This document shows, one piece after another, positions 6,428 to 14,940 of a stretch of DNA of 26,604 nucleotides. Made by a program: the position numbers and the translations under genes. How positions within the stretch are numbered: the first letter of the stretch is position 1; every line of letters starts with the position of its first letter. Below the pieces are notes generated by a model. That model saw only the letters and a list, made by a program, of their open reading frames with translations. It had not been told where the DNA came from and made no database searches. The stretch lies in contig CATZYY010000020.1 in assembly GCA_958426425.1 (NCBI GenBank), positions 1 through 26,604 on the forward strand, written 5' to 3'. Origin of the DNA: an uncultured Oscillospiraceae bacterium (GTDB lineage Bacteria > Bacillota > Clostridia > Oscillospirales > Oscillospiraceae).

Positions 6428-7765
6428 TCAGAAGCTTCCGCTGCGGCCGCTGCCGCCTCCGCCGCTTTCGCTGCAGGTGCTGCCGCCGCTTGAGCTTTCC
6501 TCCTGAATTTTGGTGCGCGTCTCGGTGGTGTGGGTATATTGGTCGTACTGCTGTGTGAGGTGCAGCCCCCCTTCAGTAAGGTATGCATTGGCCTCCTTCT
6601 TTTGACGGACCGACTTCATATCGCGCATGAGCCAGATACAGATAGACCCTGTCGGCAGGCAGGCAAGAACCGCAACTGCAGGAAAGTACTCCCAAAAGTT
6701 CTCCCAGTAGGAAAGTCGCACCGGGTCGCCCGCATCGGCCGTGGTGAGAAATTCGTCGCAGGCGTCCAGATAGTGGGTGATGCCGCCGTACCAGTCGTCA
6801 TATCCAAAGAAGCCGAGGAACCGGCCCTCCAGCTCATCCTGGCCGTAGGTGTCGAAGGCGTATTCGGCGTACTCGCCGTAGACGAACATGGCGTACTTCC
6901 GGTTGTCCATGCTGAGGAGGACGATGATGCCGTCCCGGTCCTCCCCCGATCCCAGCTCCAGCTCGTGGTAGATCTGGTAGGTGGCCTCGTAGACGTCGTC
7001 GGCAATGACGGTGTAGTCATCCACCAGGGCGAAATAGACGCCGCAGTGCTGGCGTTTGGAGATGTCCGCGGCCCGGGCCTCCAGCTCCGCCCACTCCTCA
7101 TAGGTGAGAAGGTCGCTGATGTCAAATACATACTGCATACTGACGCTGTCGGGCTCGGACACTTCAGGTGTCTCCGGTGCTGTCGGCGGTGTTTCCGGTG
7201 TTCCAGAGGCATCCGGCGGGCAGTTTGTGAGGATGTGATCCTCCGCCGCCTGGGCCATGGACTCCACCGCCTGGGTCAGCGCTACGGCGCTCATGGTGAT
7301 ATCCTCGCCGTTCCACGCCCGCTGGGCCATGGAGGGCGCCACCGCGGTTCGGATGGCGTCGGCCAGGGCCTGGCTGCTGCCCCGGTCTTCGCCCAGGTTG
7401 GCGTAAACGCACCAGCCGTCGTCGGGCATGGCGTAGGTGCCCGTATCCTGCAGCTCCATCAGAATGGTCAGCGTAGCGCCTTCCTTTTCTTCACCGTAGC
7501 CATAATCGTATCTGGCGTAGATCCCCGCGGCGGCATCGGCGATGCTGTCATAACTGGTCTGGGTCAGTACATCCACCCGCAGGTCGATACCCAGTTTTTC
7601 CGAAAGCTCCGGGAGGACCTGTTCGCCCTGCATGGTCAGCGTAGCCGAACCCAACTCATCCGTTTCATCATAGATCACGCCATATTCCGTTGCAGCCAGA
7701 GCAGGTGTACAGAGGGACAGCGCCAGCAGGAGAATCAGTACAAAAATGGAACACGTTTTCTTCAT
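6428..7765 (-). CDS. TPM-domain membrane protein with duplicated TPM-like region (YdjH-like)
   Basis: The product has 445 aa. A signal peptide (1-25, ending PALAA) precedes a first TPM-like region (about 26-190) and a second, better conserved one (about 210-345: VFDISDLLTYEEWAELEARA, GVYFALVDD, DGIIVLLSMDNRKYAMF). Then come a membrane helix (AVAVLACLPTGSICIWLM) and a Gln/Glu-rich tail ending in a Ser/Gly cluster with GGGGSGRSGSF, the usual end of YgcG/YdjH-type proteins. In B. subtilis the TPM protein YdjH is made from the pspA operon with YdjG and YdjI. The YdjG-like gene lies 19 bp upstream here. B. subtilis YdjH has only one TPM domain, so the second copy is an oddity. Biochemical activity of this branch is unknown. 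Confidence 0.85.
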   Translation of the reverse strand: MKKTCSIFVLILLLALSLCTPALAATEYGVIYDETDELGSATLTMQGEQVLPELSEKLGIDLRVDVLTQTSYDSIADAAAGIYARYDYGYGEEKEGATLTILMELQDTGTYAMPDDGWCVYANLGEDRGSSQALADAIRTAVAPSMAQRAWNGEDITMSAVALTQAVESMAQAAEDHILTNCPPDASGTPETPPTAPETPEVSEPDSVSMQYVFDISDLLTYEEWAELEARAADISKRQHCGVYFALVDDYTVIADDVYEATYQIYHELELGSGEDRDGIIVLLSMDNRKYAMFVYGEYAEYAFDTYGQDELEGRFLGFFGYDDWYGGITHYLDACDEFLTTADAGDPVRLSYWENFWEYFPAVAVLACLPTGSICIWLMRDMKSVRQKKEANAYLTEGGLHLTQQYDQYTHTTETRTKIQEESSSGGSTCSESGGGGSGRSGSF

Positions 7766-7784
7766 ATCTGCTCCACCTTCTTTC

Positions 7785-8918
7785 TCACAGTACCACGAAG
7801 ACCGCCAGCACCGTGCCCAACACCGACAGAGGGGCGACTATGGCAGCAAACAGGCTCCAGAACCTGCCCCAGCTGACGGGCAGGTCGCCCACCAGCTTGC
7901 CGGTTTGTCCGTTCATGGCAAAGAGGAAGTCCTTGCCCTTCCATTTGGTGTTCAGCATCCAGACAGGCATCAGCGCGTAATGCACCTTGCCCCGTTTCAG
8001 ATTGACGCTGTCATGGATCAGTGTGCAGGTATGGTAGCCGGTTACCGTGTTGCGCAGTGCCGAGGACAAGGTTCCCTCACAGCGCTGGTCCGCCCGCTGC
8101 CGGCACTGCTCCACGGTCACATCAAATTTATCGGCCAGAAATCCGGGGAGATAGGCGGTGGAAAAGGGCTTTAATTCCTGATAGTCATAGGGCTCGATGG
8201 AGTCCATGTGATCGTCCGGCATCTTGCTGGAGGCGTCCACCGGTATTTTCTCAAAATTGACCATACCGGCCCGGTAGACGTCGTAGTGTTCGGTCTCGGT
8301 GATCTCATAGTCGCCGGAGCGGTATGTATGGGAGCGGGTAGCTTCATAATGGGCGTCGCCCTCCGCCTCGCCGTCAAACATCCAGAAGGGGACATAGATC
8401 CCCTGGATCTCCTGCACATGGTTTTCCAGTGTAAAGCGCTTGGGCAAGAAGATTTTCCCCTTGTAGTGTTTTTTGAGGGCCCTGACGGCGTCTTCCTTGC
8501 TCAGCTTGAAGGGAATGATGAAATCCGGCCGCAGCTGCCCGGAGAATTGCCCCGGCACCACGGTGGGGTTGCCGCAGTAGGGGCAGGAGGTGGCCGCCGT
8601 GGTTTCGTCGCAGATAAGCTCCGCGCCGCAGCTGGGGCAGCCGTATGCCCGCATGCCGTCACCCTCCGCGCCCCAGTCCTCGGAAAGAGAGGAGGTGTCC
8701 CACGCGCCCCCATCCCCGGACGGCGCACTCTGTCTGGTTTCCTCTGCCGCCTGCTGGGCTGCCGCCGCCTTTTCTTCCTTCTCCGCGTAAAGCGCCTCGA
8801 TCTCCGCTACGTCGTAACTGGCGCCGCAGTATTCGCACTCCAGCTTTCCGGAGCCTCCCACAAAATGAAGCGGACCCGTACAAGCCGGGCACTGATAATT
8901 GGTTACCTGTGTTGGCAT
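7785..8918 (-). CDS. TFIIB-type zinc-ribbon membrane-tail protein (YdjG-like)
   Basis: The product has 377 aa. Two zinc ribbons come first: C10-x2-C13...C28-x2-C31 and C94-x2-C97...C112-x2-C115. They are separated by an Ala/Glu/Gln-rich helical linker. A conserved central region follows (FIIPFKLSKEDAVRALKKHY, FLPKRFTLENHVQEIQGIYVPFWMFDGE, ALMPVWMLNTKWKGKDFLFAMNGQTGKLVGDLP). A C-terminal membrane helix ends in VLAVFVVL. This is the architecture of B. subtilis YdjG, often mislabelled as a PriA-like helicase because of the ribbons. There is no helicase motif. Start ATG 8918 is fixed by AAAGGAGGCATTTCG. The TPM gene follows directly, matching the ydjG-ydjH order of Bacillus. Confidence 0.88.
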   Translation of the reverse strand: MPTQVTNYQCPACTGPLHFVGGSGKLECEYCGASYDVAEIEALYAEKEEKAAAAQQAAEETRQSAPSGDGGAWDTSSLSEDWGAEGDGMRAYGCPSCGAELICDETTAATSCPYCGNPTVVPGQFSGQLRPDFIIPFKLSKEDAVRALKKHYKGKIFLPKRFTLENHVQEIQGIYVPFWMFDGEAEGDAHYEATRSHTYRSGDYEITETEHYDVYRAGMVNFEKIPVDASSKMPDDHMDSIEPYDYQELKPFSTAYLPGFLADKFDVTVEQCRQRADQRCEGTLSSALRNTVTGYHTCTLIHDSVNLKRGKVHYALMPVWMLNTKWKGKDFLFAMNGQTGKLVGDLPVSWGRFWSLFAAIVAPLSVLGTVLAVFVVL

Positions 8919-8996
8919 CGAAATGCCTCCTTTCCATACCGGTGCATAAGGCTCCATGCCGGAGCAGACCGGGAACAGCCCGGAATCCGCAGCAGT

Positions 8997-10190
8997 TCAC
9001 CAGTCCGGGCTTTCGGTGAGCCAGCTGTCCAGCGTCAGGATAGACAGCTGCGATTCATATTTTGGCATAAAGGGCAGGCTGACACCGTTCTCTCCTGCGC
9101 CCAACACCATCTTCTCACCGCTGTAGTCGATCACAAGGGGATACGTATCCGAGATATAATACGGGCCGTCTGTGACGCCATAGTTTTCGCCGCCCACCAG
9201 GGACAGGCTGATGGTCACATAGCTTGGCCCATCCATGACGGATGTAATCGTCCAGTAACCGCTCCACATCTCTTCAAAGAGATCCGAGCCCTCGTACTGC
9301 CAATCCAGTCTGACACTTCCGCCGTTCTCATCCTCAGGGAAGAACCACAAGTAATAATTTGCAGTACGGCCCGTATCCCACGCCGCTGCCTGCACCGTCC
9401 AGCAGCCCTCAAGTCCGGGGGCGTAGATCCCGCTCCAGCCGTCTGCCAGCCACGGGGCAAGTTCAGAAGGCACGCCCCGCCATCCGTATTCCGTAAAGTC
9501 GAAGGAGAGGTAGTCTCCGGTTTCCGATATGCACGGCGCAAGATAGCTCATGGCGTCGAAGGACGGCCACCATTCGCAGCAGTTCCCGCTGTTGTCGGTG
9601 ATCCAGACCTGTGTGTCGGCCTCATAGGCAACGCCGTCCAGATTGGCAAAGAGCAGCACCGGTTCCCCGCTTTCCGACCGATAGCAGACCTCAGTGTTCT
9701 CGTAGGTCTTTGTTTTCTCATTCCATTGCATACGGTTGATGCTAACACTCGCGTTTTCATCCACCGGCACGATGCAGTACAGATATCCCGTGCTGCCGAT
9801 GATATGATTTTCGTCGATCTCCGCAAGGAAGGGATATGCCTCCAGCATGGCCGGGTCTGCCTCTGACAGCCAATCGCCGTCCGAGCCTTCCTCCACATAG
9901 CCCAGATACGCCGCGCCGAACATGGTCTGCGGGAAATCCATTCTGTCCCGCAGCCAAGCAAGAGATTGTGCTGCTTCCTGGGAAAATCCGATCTGCGTCG
10001 GCTGCATATCCGATCCCTCGGCCCCCGGGTGCGGCTTTTCCGGCGGTTTCTTATCGTGTTTACCAGGCTGAGTCTCTCCGTCAACGCTTATTTCTGCCCA
10101 TAGTTGCTTCATTTGCGCACAGGCACAGAGAGACAGCATCAGAACCAGTGTCAGAAGAAACGCGATCACTCGTTTGGATGTCCTTTTCAT
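8997..10190 (-). CDS. Lipoprotein, family A, long form
   Basis: The product has 397 aa, with a signal peptide and lipobox region SLCAC (C24). A Lys/Pro linker leads to the family A domain: FGAAYLGYVEEGSDGDWL, PFLAEIDENHIIG, LYCIVPVDENASV, PVLLFANLDG and CEWWPSFDAMSYL. Each block aligns with the protein at 5315-6412. The second half has two WT-type beta repeats (GCWTVQAAAWD, GYWTITSVMDG) that resemble lipocalin-like strands. ATG 10190 is chosen over TTG 10205 because AAAGGAGCAGTT precedes it. It is followed at 78 bp by the YdjG-like gene. Function is unknown; it is predicted as a surface-exposed part of the island. Confidence 0.8.
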   Translation of the reverse strand: MKRTSKRVIAFLLTLVLMLSLCACAQMKQLWAEISVDGETQPGKHDKKPPEKPHPGAEGSDMQPTQIGFSQEAAQSLAWLRDRMDFPQTMFGAAYLGYVEEGSDGDWLSEADPAMLEAYPFLAEIDENHIIGSTGYLYCIVPVDENASVSINRMQWNEKTKTYENTEVCYRSESGEPVLLFANLDGVAYEADTQVWITDNSGNCCEWWPSFDAMSYLAPCISETGDYLSFDFTEYGWRGVPSELAPWLADGWSGIYAPGLEGCWTVQAAAWDTGRTANYYLWFFPEDENGGSVRLDWQYEGSDLFEEMWSGYWTITSVMDGPSYVTISLSLVGGENYGVTDGPYYISDTYPLVIDYSGEKMVLGAGENGVSLPFMPKYESQLSILTLDSWLTESPDW

Positions 10191-10234
10191 AACTGCTCCT
10201 TTCAAACGTCATCGCTCCATACTATTGCGCAAAC

Positions 10235-10273
10235 GGGGATCGCTCCGCCCCAAATGGGGTGGGAGCGATCCCC
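10235..10273. terminator. Strong stem-loop between two lipoprotein genes
   Basis: Perfect 12-bp arms GGGGATCGCTCC (10235-10246) and GGAGCGATCCCC (10262-10273) are extended by an inner GCCCC-AAAT-GGGGT stem. It begins 10 bases after the stop of the DUF5067-like gene. There is no real T-run on the minus strand (GTTTGCG), so it may be a weak attenuator or an mRNA-stabilising or processing hairpin inside the operon rather than a full stop. Confidence 0.6.
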
Positions 10274-10283
10274 ATTCTGGTTG

Positions 10284-11351
10284 TTATCCGATGCTTGCCG
10301 GCATGGGCTGGCCTGCTCCGATCAAGGGCAGATACCAGTCGTCATAGTAGTAGGGGAGATCTTCCTCAGCCACATCATCCCAGTAGGTACCCCACGGGCG
10401 CAGGTAGATGTCATAGTAGAATTCATCGTCTCCGTTTTCATAGTAGCCGTCGATGTGGATCATGTCCGGGTAATCCACCAGGCCCGGGTCCACGATCCAG
10501 TCTGCGTGTTCCAGGGCAATATCCGTGAACCATCCGCCCTCGGACATCATAGTGCCAAACTCGCCGGTCCCGGCTTCATCCAGGCTGACCGAGGCCGATA
10601 CCATGGGCTCGGACTTTGTGTAGTCCTCATCCCATAGGGTGACGGTGCCGATGCCGTCCTCGCCGATGTCGATGGTGCCGCAGATGTCCCACCAGTCGCC
10701 CTCCATGTCCTCGTAATAGCCCCAGCAGCCGGTCATCATCCACCAGCCGTACCAATCGCCGTTCCACCAGTCGAGCAGCTGGCCGCCGCTGGAGGTGCCG
10801 GTGCCGCTGCCGGAAACACCGGAACCGCTGCCCTTGCCGCCGCCGGTCAGCGAGGCTGAGCCGCTGCCTGCGGATGCCCGGCTGACGGTGGACAGATCAA
10901 TGGTGATGGAGTCGTTTTTGTCGCCCTCCATCTCCTCGAAAGTCACCTCTACCTCGCCGGTGGTATCATCCAGCTCAAAGGCCGTCTGAACCTCAACCGT
11001 GGCGCCGGGATCCACATTCTGATACTGGCTGTCGTCCACGTACTCCAAGGTTTCCTCGTTGAGATAGACTACGGCCATCTCCAGCTCCGTATCGTTCTGC
11101 ATGGCTGTTTCATAAATAGCCCAGAAATAGTCGGTGGTTTCCTCACTGTTGTTGGTGAAGTCCAGCGTCAAAACCAGGGCGTCGTTTCCCTCATAGTCCG
11201 TCATGATACTTGCGCCCTTGTAGTGCAGCTCAAACTCTCCCACTGTGAGCAGATTGGGATCTTTGGTTTCATCCTCCCCCTTGCCGCAGGCCGCCAGGCT
11301 GAACAGCATCACAGCCGCGAGGAGCAGGCAAAACAGTTTCCTCCGTTTCAT
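10284..11351 (-). CDS. DUF5067-like lipoprotein with acidic aromatic C-terminal domain
   Basis: The product has 355 aa with lipobox LAAC (C22). Residues ~28-165 (ALVLTLDFTNNSEETTDYFWAI, DPGATVEVQTAFELDD) match the DUF5067/DUF4352-like beta-sandwich found in Gram-positive lipoproteins. A Ser/Gly linker follows. The C-terminal part is extremely rich in Trp, Tyr, Asp and Glu (WWNGDWYGWWMMTG, YYDIYLRPWGTYW, LPYYYDDWYLPL). It resembles the WNGDWYGWW modules of other Clostridial exported proteins. ATG 11351, with GGAGGG before it, is preferred over TTG 11357. It lies 12 bp after the propeller-like lipoprotein gene, so the two are co-translated or at least co-transcribed. Ligand unknown. Confidence 0.82.
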   Translation of the reverse strand: MKRRKLFCLLLAAVMLFSLAACGKGEDETKDPNLLTVGEFELHYKGASIMTDYEGNDALVLTLDFTNNSEETTDYFWAIYETAMQNDTELEMAVVYLNEETLEYVDDSQYQNVDPGATVEVQTAFELDDTTGEVEVTFEEMEGDKNDSITIDLSTVSRASAGSGSASLTGGGKGSGSGVSGSGTGTSSGGQLLDWWNGDWYGWWMMTGCWGYYEDMEGDWWDICGTIDIGEDGIGTVTLWDEDYTKSEPMVSASVSLDEAGTGEFGTMMSEGGWFTDIALEHADWIVDPGLVDYPDMIHIDGYYENGDDEFYYDIYLRPWGTYWDDVAEEDLPYYYDDWYLPLIGAGQPMPASIG

Positions 11352-11363
11352 GTTCAACCCTCC

Positions 11364-12830
11364 TTAAAAACCGCTGAGCTTGAATGCCACCAGTTCCATT
11401 GCGGACTCGTCCGCCCGGTCTTCGGTCATGATCGCCAGGATACTGCCGTCGGCCAGCTTCACACCGCCGCAGAACCAGGGGTAACTGGTGCCGAACAGAT
11501 CACTGTCTTCCGCCGCGCCGATATAGGTGCCGTCCTTGGTCCAGAGCACTACCTCACGCATATTTCCATCCAGGGCCAGATAGCCGTTTGCCGTCTCTGC
11601 GACAAAGGTGACGCTTCCCAGGCTGCCGCCATCCGAATCCGCCAGCGTCAGCTGCAGGTTGCCTGCCGTATCGTAGACAAATACCTTGTGGCCGCTTTCA
11701 TCCGCGGCAGACCCGGTGACATAGATATGGTTCTCATCAATCAGCAGGTGGCTGATCAAATCAACCTCTTTGAAAACAATGGGCTCTGTTTTCACCGCGC
11801 CGCCGGAGAGGGTGATCTTCTCGCACTCCGGACCGGAGAACCAGCTGACACCCCAGGTCCCGGAGGGGTGCATGGCCACATAATCGGTCCCCTCATAGGA
11901 TGCGGTTTTTGCGCCATCCTTCCAGCTGATCAGCGGCTCCATGAAATTGGAAAGCCAGATGGTTCCGGCGGTATCGGCAAAAATTGCTTCATAGTCCCCA
12001 TCCAGGGCAATATCCTCTGCAAAGGTCAGGGATGTACCGTCGTAGTCGTAGCGCTTCAGCGCGCCGTCCACCAGGAGGAACGCCTTATCACCGATGACGG
12101 CAGCAGCGTGATTGAAGGTCTCCTTGGTGATGATGCAGTCGGTGATGGGGAGCCACTGGCTGCTGACCGTGTAGGTACCCACCATGGCGCTGTGGGGCTG
12201 GGTGGAGAAGGGCTCTCCTTCCCAGTACCAGGGGCCGTCCACATTTCCGGTGTCCTCCAGGTTGATCGTCAGCCCGGACAGCAGCTTATCCACCCGCTCG
12301 TCCTCGTACTCGCCGATGATCTCGATCAAAACGGTTGCGCTAGCACCCTCCACGCGGCTGAGATACCGCAGGCAGGGAGAGCCCCAATAGTTTCCTTCTG
12401 CTTTGAGGCAGTCGATGCCGCCGACGGGTGTAAACTCATAGGCCTGATTGACCGCGTATTCATACTCGTCAAAACCATAGCTGGTAAGATAGTCGCGGAA
12501 GTCCCCTGGATCTTCCAAGGAAACATAGATATCCACCATGACGACACTTGCATCTTTTCCTTCCTCGGGAATGGACATGCTGATGCTGGCGTAGTCCTCA
12601 TTATCATAAACATCATCTTCCTCGTAGACCCAGCCGTCCGCTTCGTCGTAAGTAAGGTCCCACAGGTCTGTGTTGACGGTCTTTGCGTTCTTCCCCTTGA
12701 CAGGATCTTCCTGAGTGCTTCCTCCCGCCTCCGGGTCGGGCTTTTCCGGCCCCTTCTTGCCACAGGCCGCGAGGGTGAACAGCATGAGGACCGCAAGACT
12801 CAAACACGATATACTGAACTTGTTTTTCAT
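11364..12830 (-). CDS. Lipoprotein with N-terminal PsbP-like and C-terminal beta-propeller-like domain
   Basis: The product has 488 aa with lipobox LAAC (C23). The region ~45-190 (YDEADGWVYEEDD, VVMVDIYVSLEDPGDFRDYL, ATVLIEIIGEYEDERVDKLLSGL) resembles the short lipoprotein domain seen at 18701-19243. The rest has repeated blade-like stretches (AAVIGDKAFLLVDGALKRYDYDG, AIFADTAGTIWLSNF, HIYVTGSAADESGHKVFVYDTAGN, YLALDGNMREVVLWTKDG), which suggests a beta-propeller of about five or six blades. Such proteins usually bind proteins or glycans. ATG 12830 sits 9 bases after AGGAGG and is preferred to the ATG at 12836, which is too close. The AIM24 gene lies 34 bp before it. Confidence 0.78.
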   Translation of the reverse strand: MKNKFSISCLSLAVLMLFTLAACGKKGPEKPDPEAGGSTQEDPVKGKNAKTVNTDLWDLTYDEADGWVYEEDDVYDNEDYASISMSIPEEGKDASVVMVDIYVSLEDPGDFRDYLTSYGFDEYEYAVNQAYEFTPVGGIDCLKAEGNYWGSPCLRYLSRVEGASATVLIEIIGEYEDERVDKLLSGLTINLEDTGNVDGPWYWEGEPFSTQPHSAMVGTYTVSSQWLPITDCIITKETFNHAAAVIGDKAFLLVDGALKRYDYDGTSLTFAEDIALDGDYEAIFADTAGTIWLSNFMEPLISWKDGAKTASYEGTDYVAMHPSGTWGVSWFSGPECEKITLSGGAVKTEPIVFKEVDLISHLLIDENHIYVTGSAADESGHKVFVYDTAGNLQLTLADSDGGSLGSVTFVAETANGYLALDGNMREVVLWTKDGTYIGAAEDSDLFGTSYPWFCGGVKLADGSILAIMTEDRADESAMELVAFKLSGF

Positions 12831-12864
12831 TGCCATTCTCCTCCTAACAAAGGATTCCTATTTT

Positions 12865-13548
12865 TTATTTTTTGGTTCCAAAAAACGGCATCAACAGTTC
12901 AGCCACCTTGCTGAGAGGCATGGTCTGCAGGATGACCTTTCCGGGCCCCCGGACAACGGTATTAAAAATGCCCTCGCCGCCCAGGAGCATGTTCTTTGCG
13001 CCCTTGACCATCACCACATCCATGGAGCAGCTCTCCTCCATGGCCGCCAGATAACCTGTGCTGACCAGCATCTCCTGCCCGGCGCCCAGCTCATACTCCG
13101 CTGCGTGGCCGTCAATCTCAATAAAGGCGGTTCCGTGTCCACTCAGTTTCTGCATGATGAAGCCTTCGCCGCCAAAGAAACCGGACCCCAGTTTTTTCTG
13201 GAAGTGCATGGACAGCTCCACACCAGCTTCCGAGGCAAGGAACGCGCTTTTTTGCACGATCATAGAGTGACCGGCGCTGATGTTCAGCGCTTTAATGGCC
13301 CCGGGGAAGCTGGAGGCAAAGGCGATGGTCCCGTCTCCACCCTCTGCGGTAAACTTGTTTTGGAACGCGGAGTCTCCCGATACCAGCCGGCCCAGCATCT
13401 TCTTCACACCGCCGCCGGTGGTGGTCTCCATCTTCATGTTGGGACTCATCCAGCTCATGCTTCCACTTTCTGTGATCATGGATTCGCCCGGGGACAGTTC
13501 ACATATGACAACAGGCAGGTTTCCGCCCAGAATTTCGTAATTTTTCAT
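12865..13548 (-). CDS. AIM24 family (TIGR00266-type) protein
   Basis: The product has 227 aa and almost the full length is the AIM24 beta-helix-like domain. Typical blocks are VVICELSPGESMITESGSMSWM, KKMLGRLVSGDSAFQNKFTAEGGDGTIAFASSFPGAI, LGSGFFGGEGFIMQKLSGHGTAFIEIDG and LVSTGYLAAM. There is no signal peptide or membrane helix, so it is cytosolic or peripheral. AIM24 proteins are widespread in bacteria, often beside zinc-ribbon and stress genes, without a firm biochemical role. GGAGGAAATTACAGT sets ATG 13548. It sits 48 bp after the DUF4428 gene within the long operon. Confidence 0.93.
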   Translation of the reverse strand: MKNYEILGGNLPVVICELSPGESMITESGSMSWMSPNMKMETTTGGGVKKMLGRLVSGDSAFQNKFTAEGGDGTIAFASSFPGAIKALNISAGHSMIVQKSAFLASEAGVELSMHFQKKLGSGFFGGEGFIMQKLSGHGTAFIEIDGHAAEYELGAGQEMLVSTGYLAAMEESCSMDVVMVKGAKNMLLGGEGIFNTVVRGPGKVILQTMPLSKVAELLMPFFGTKK

Positions 13549-13596
13549 ACTGTAATTTCCTCCACTTCTCTGATTCCCTGTTTCACGATGGTTTTC

Positions 13597-14445
13597 TTAT
13601 CTATTTACCGCTCCGCCGCAGAATTCACAGCAGCCGCTGGCGTCCGGCGTGGTGGTGGCACCGCAGAACGGGCAGGTCACTGCCGCTTTGGGTGCCGCGG
13701 CTGCGGCCGCCTCCTCCCGCGCCTGCTGCCGGACCTGAAGCAGCGCATCCCGGATCTCACGGCCCATTTCCTCATATTGCCGGTATTCCACACTGGCGCG
13801 GACCTCCTCCGCGTTGGAGGTCAGGGAACCGCCTCTCATGCCGCCGAATCCTCCGCGCATACCGCCGCGGGGTCTGCGCATGGCGTCCGGCCCATCCAGC
13901 AGCGTCTCTTCATCGTTATCCACAGCGCTGCTGTTCAACTGGAACCGAATTTCGTTAAAGTAGGGGTTGTTGACATTGATCACGATAAAGAAGTTATAGG
14001 AATAGGCATACCGCTTGGGATTGAAGCTCTTCCGCTCCCCATCCTGATCCTCGTATTCGATCTCTGTTTTGCTCTCATCGATGTCCAGCTTGCAGCCGGT
14101 CACATCGGAGAAGGCCAGCACGTCCGGGTTGGCCTCCGCCAGATTTTTGGCGGAGGTGACCATGAACAGGCCCGCATCCTCATCCAGCAGCACTTTGGTG
14201 CGCTCGCCCAGAGTCCGGGTGGTGCGGAATGCGGCGACCTTTTCCTGATTCGCCTCCCGGTAGGCCAGCTGCTCCTGAATCTCTGCCACCGTGCTCTGAC
14301 GACGGTCACTGAACCAGGGGGAGAGCTTGGCGGCGCAGTTTTTGCAGAGGTTTCCGTCCTCCAGCTTGCGGTTGCCAAGCAGCCCGATCTCACCGCCGCA
14401 GACCGAACACTCCTTCTTTTCAAACAACTTTCCAAAAAGTCCCAT
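13597..14445 (-). CDS. DUF4428 protein with N- and C-terminal zinc ribbons
   Basis: The product has 282 aa. The N-terminal treble-cleft or ribbon has C13-x2-C16 and C34-x2-C37 (ECSVCGGEIGLLGNRKLEDG...LCKNC), the DUF4428 signature. A middle domain (about 80-180) resembles a short PH-like fold: DAGLFMVTSAKNL, VLAFSDVTGCKLDI, and YSYNFFIVINVNNPYFNEIRF. An Ala/Gln-rich helical stretch precedes a C-terminal ribbon C258/C261...C272-C273/C276. A degenerate copy of the PYFNEI region is found at 20265-20411. It shares the pattern 'cytosolic zinc-ribbon adaptor' with the SPFH and YdjG-like proteins here. Molecular function is unknown. Confidence 0.9.
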   Translation of the reverse strand: MGLFGKLFEKKECSVCGGEIGLLGNRKLEDGNLCKNCAAKLSPWFSDRRQSTVAEIQEQLAYREANQEKVAAFRTTRTLGERTKVLLDEDAGLFMVTSAKNLAEANPDVLAFSDVTGCKLDIDESKTEIEYEDQDGERKSFNPKRYAYSYNFFIVINVNNPYFNEIRFQLNSSAVDNDEETLLDGPDAMRRPRGGMRGGFGGMRGGSLTSNAEEVRASVEYRQYEEMGREIRDALLQVRQQAREEAAAAAAPKAAVTCPFCGATTTPDASGCCEFCGGAVNR

Positions 14446-14470
14446 AACCCTCGTTCCTTTCTGAATTTGA

Positions 14471-14878
14471 TTAAGTATGGATAGTATTTCTCACCTGCAT
14501 CGCGCCGTAGGCATACAAACCTGGCAGCAGCAGATTGAGAACCAGACTGGTAATGCTGAAGGTTCCGCCGCCCACCAGGCCGATGATCATAGAGATGATG
14601 GTCAAAATTGCAATGATAATGCCCCACTTGATGCAGGAAGCTGCCTTCTGGGAGTCGCTGCAGGCGCCGATCCCCTTAATGCCTGCAATGAACTGAATCA
14701 CAGAGGCCACCGTTACAAGAATGGAACTGGCATAGAGCAGTCCAATGCCCTCCGTACTGCCCGACAGCGCCGCCAGAGCACTGATGCCGAGAATGGCGAG
14801 CACGCCTACGACCACAGCGATCACGCCGCCGATGATCATGAGAATGGATGTCACCTTCAAAATCTTCTGACCTTTCAT
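14471..14878 (-). CDS. Small four-helix integral membrane protein
   Basis: The product has 135 aa and is nearly all hydrophobic, with about four helices: VTSILMIIGGVIAVVVGVLAIL, LLYASSILVTVASVIQFIAG, WGIIIAILTIISMIIGLVG and ITSLVLNLLLPGLYAYGA. Short polar ends flank them. The layout resembles small Clostridial membrane proteins of DUF4064/DUF308-like type, but I cannot name the family. AGGAGGTATTACAAA precedes ATG 14878. The gene lies 25 bp before the DUF4428 gene and is part of the long operon. A possible role is membrane docking of the cytosolic ribbon proteins; this is speculation from context. Confidence 0.8.
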   Translation of the reverse strand: MKGQKILKVTSILMIIGGVIAVVVGVLAILGISALAALSGSTEGIGLLYASSILVTVASVIQFIAGIKGIGACSDSQKAASCIKWGIIIAILTIISMIIGLVGGGTFSITSLVLNLLLPGLYAYGAMQVRNTIHT

Positions 14879-14940
14879 TTTGTAATACCTCCTGTTTTAT
14901 ATTTTTATAAATGGGTTTGCGTGTTACGGATGGTCCTGTG

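Noticed and set aside
6530..7876. 448-codon plus-strand frame
   Set aside because: It is antisense to the TPM gene, rich in Val/Gly/His from reversed codons, with no start signal.
7785..8918. Annotation as PriA-like primosomal helicase
   Set aside because: Only the zinc ribbons resemble PriA; there is no Walker motif or helicase motif, and the gene order and C-terminal helix fit YdjG.
8208..9866. 552-codon open frame on the plus strand
   Set aside because: It lies opposite two well-supported genes (YdjG-like and family A lipoprotein), has no domain, crosses their boundary and has no ribosome-binding site. It is a shadow caused by high third-position GC.
11223..14484. Two long plus-strand frames (about 560-590 codons)
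   Set aside because: They are antisense to lipoprotein, AIM24 and DUF4428 genes with clear homology, lipoboxes and ribosome-binding sites; their own translations have no recognisable domain.
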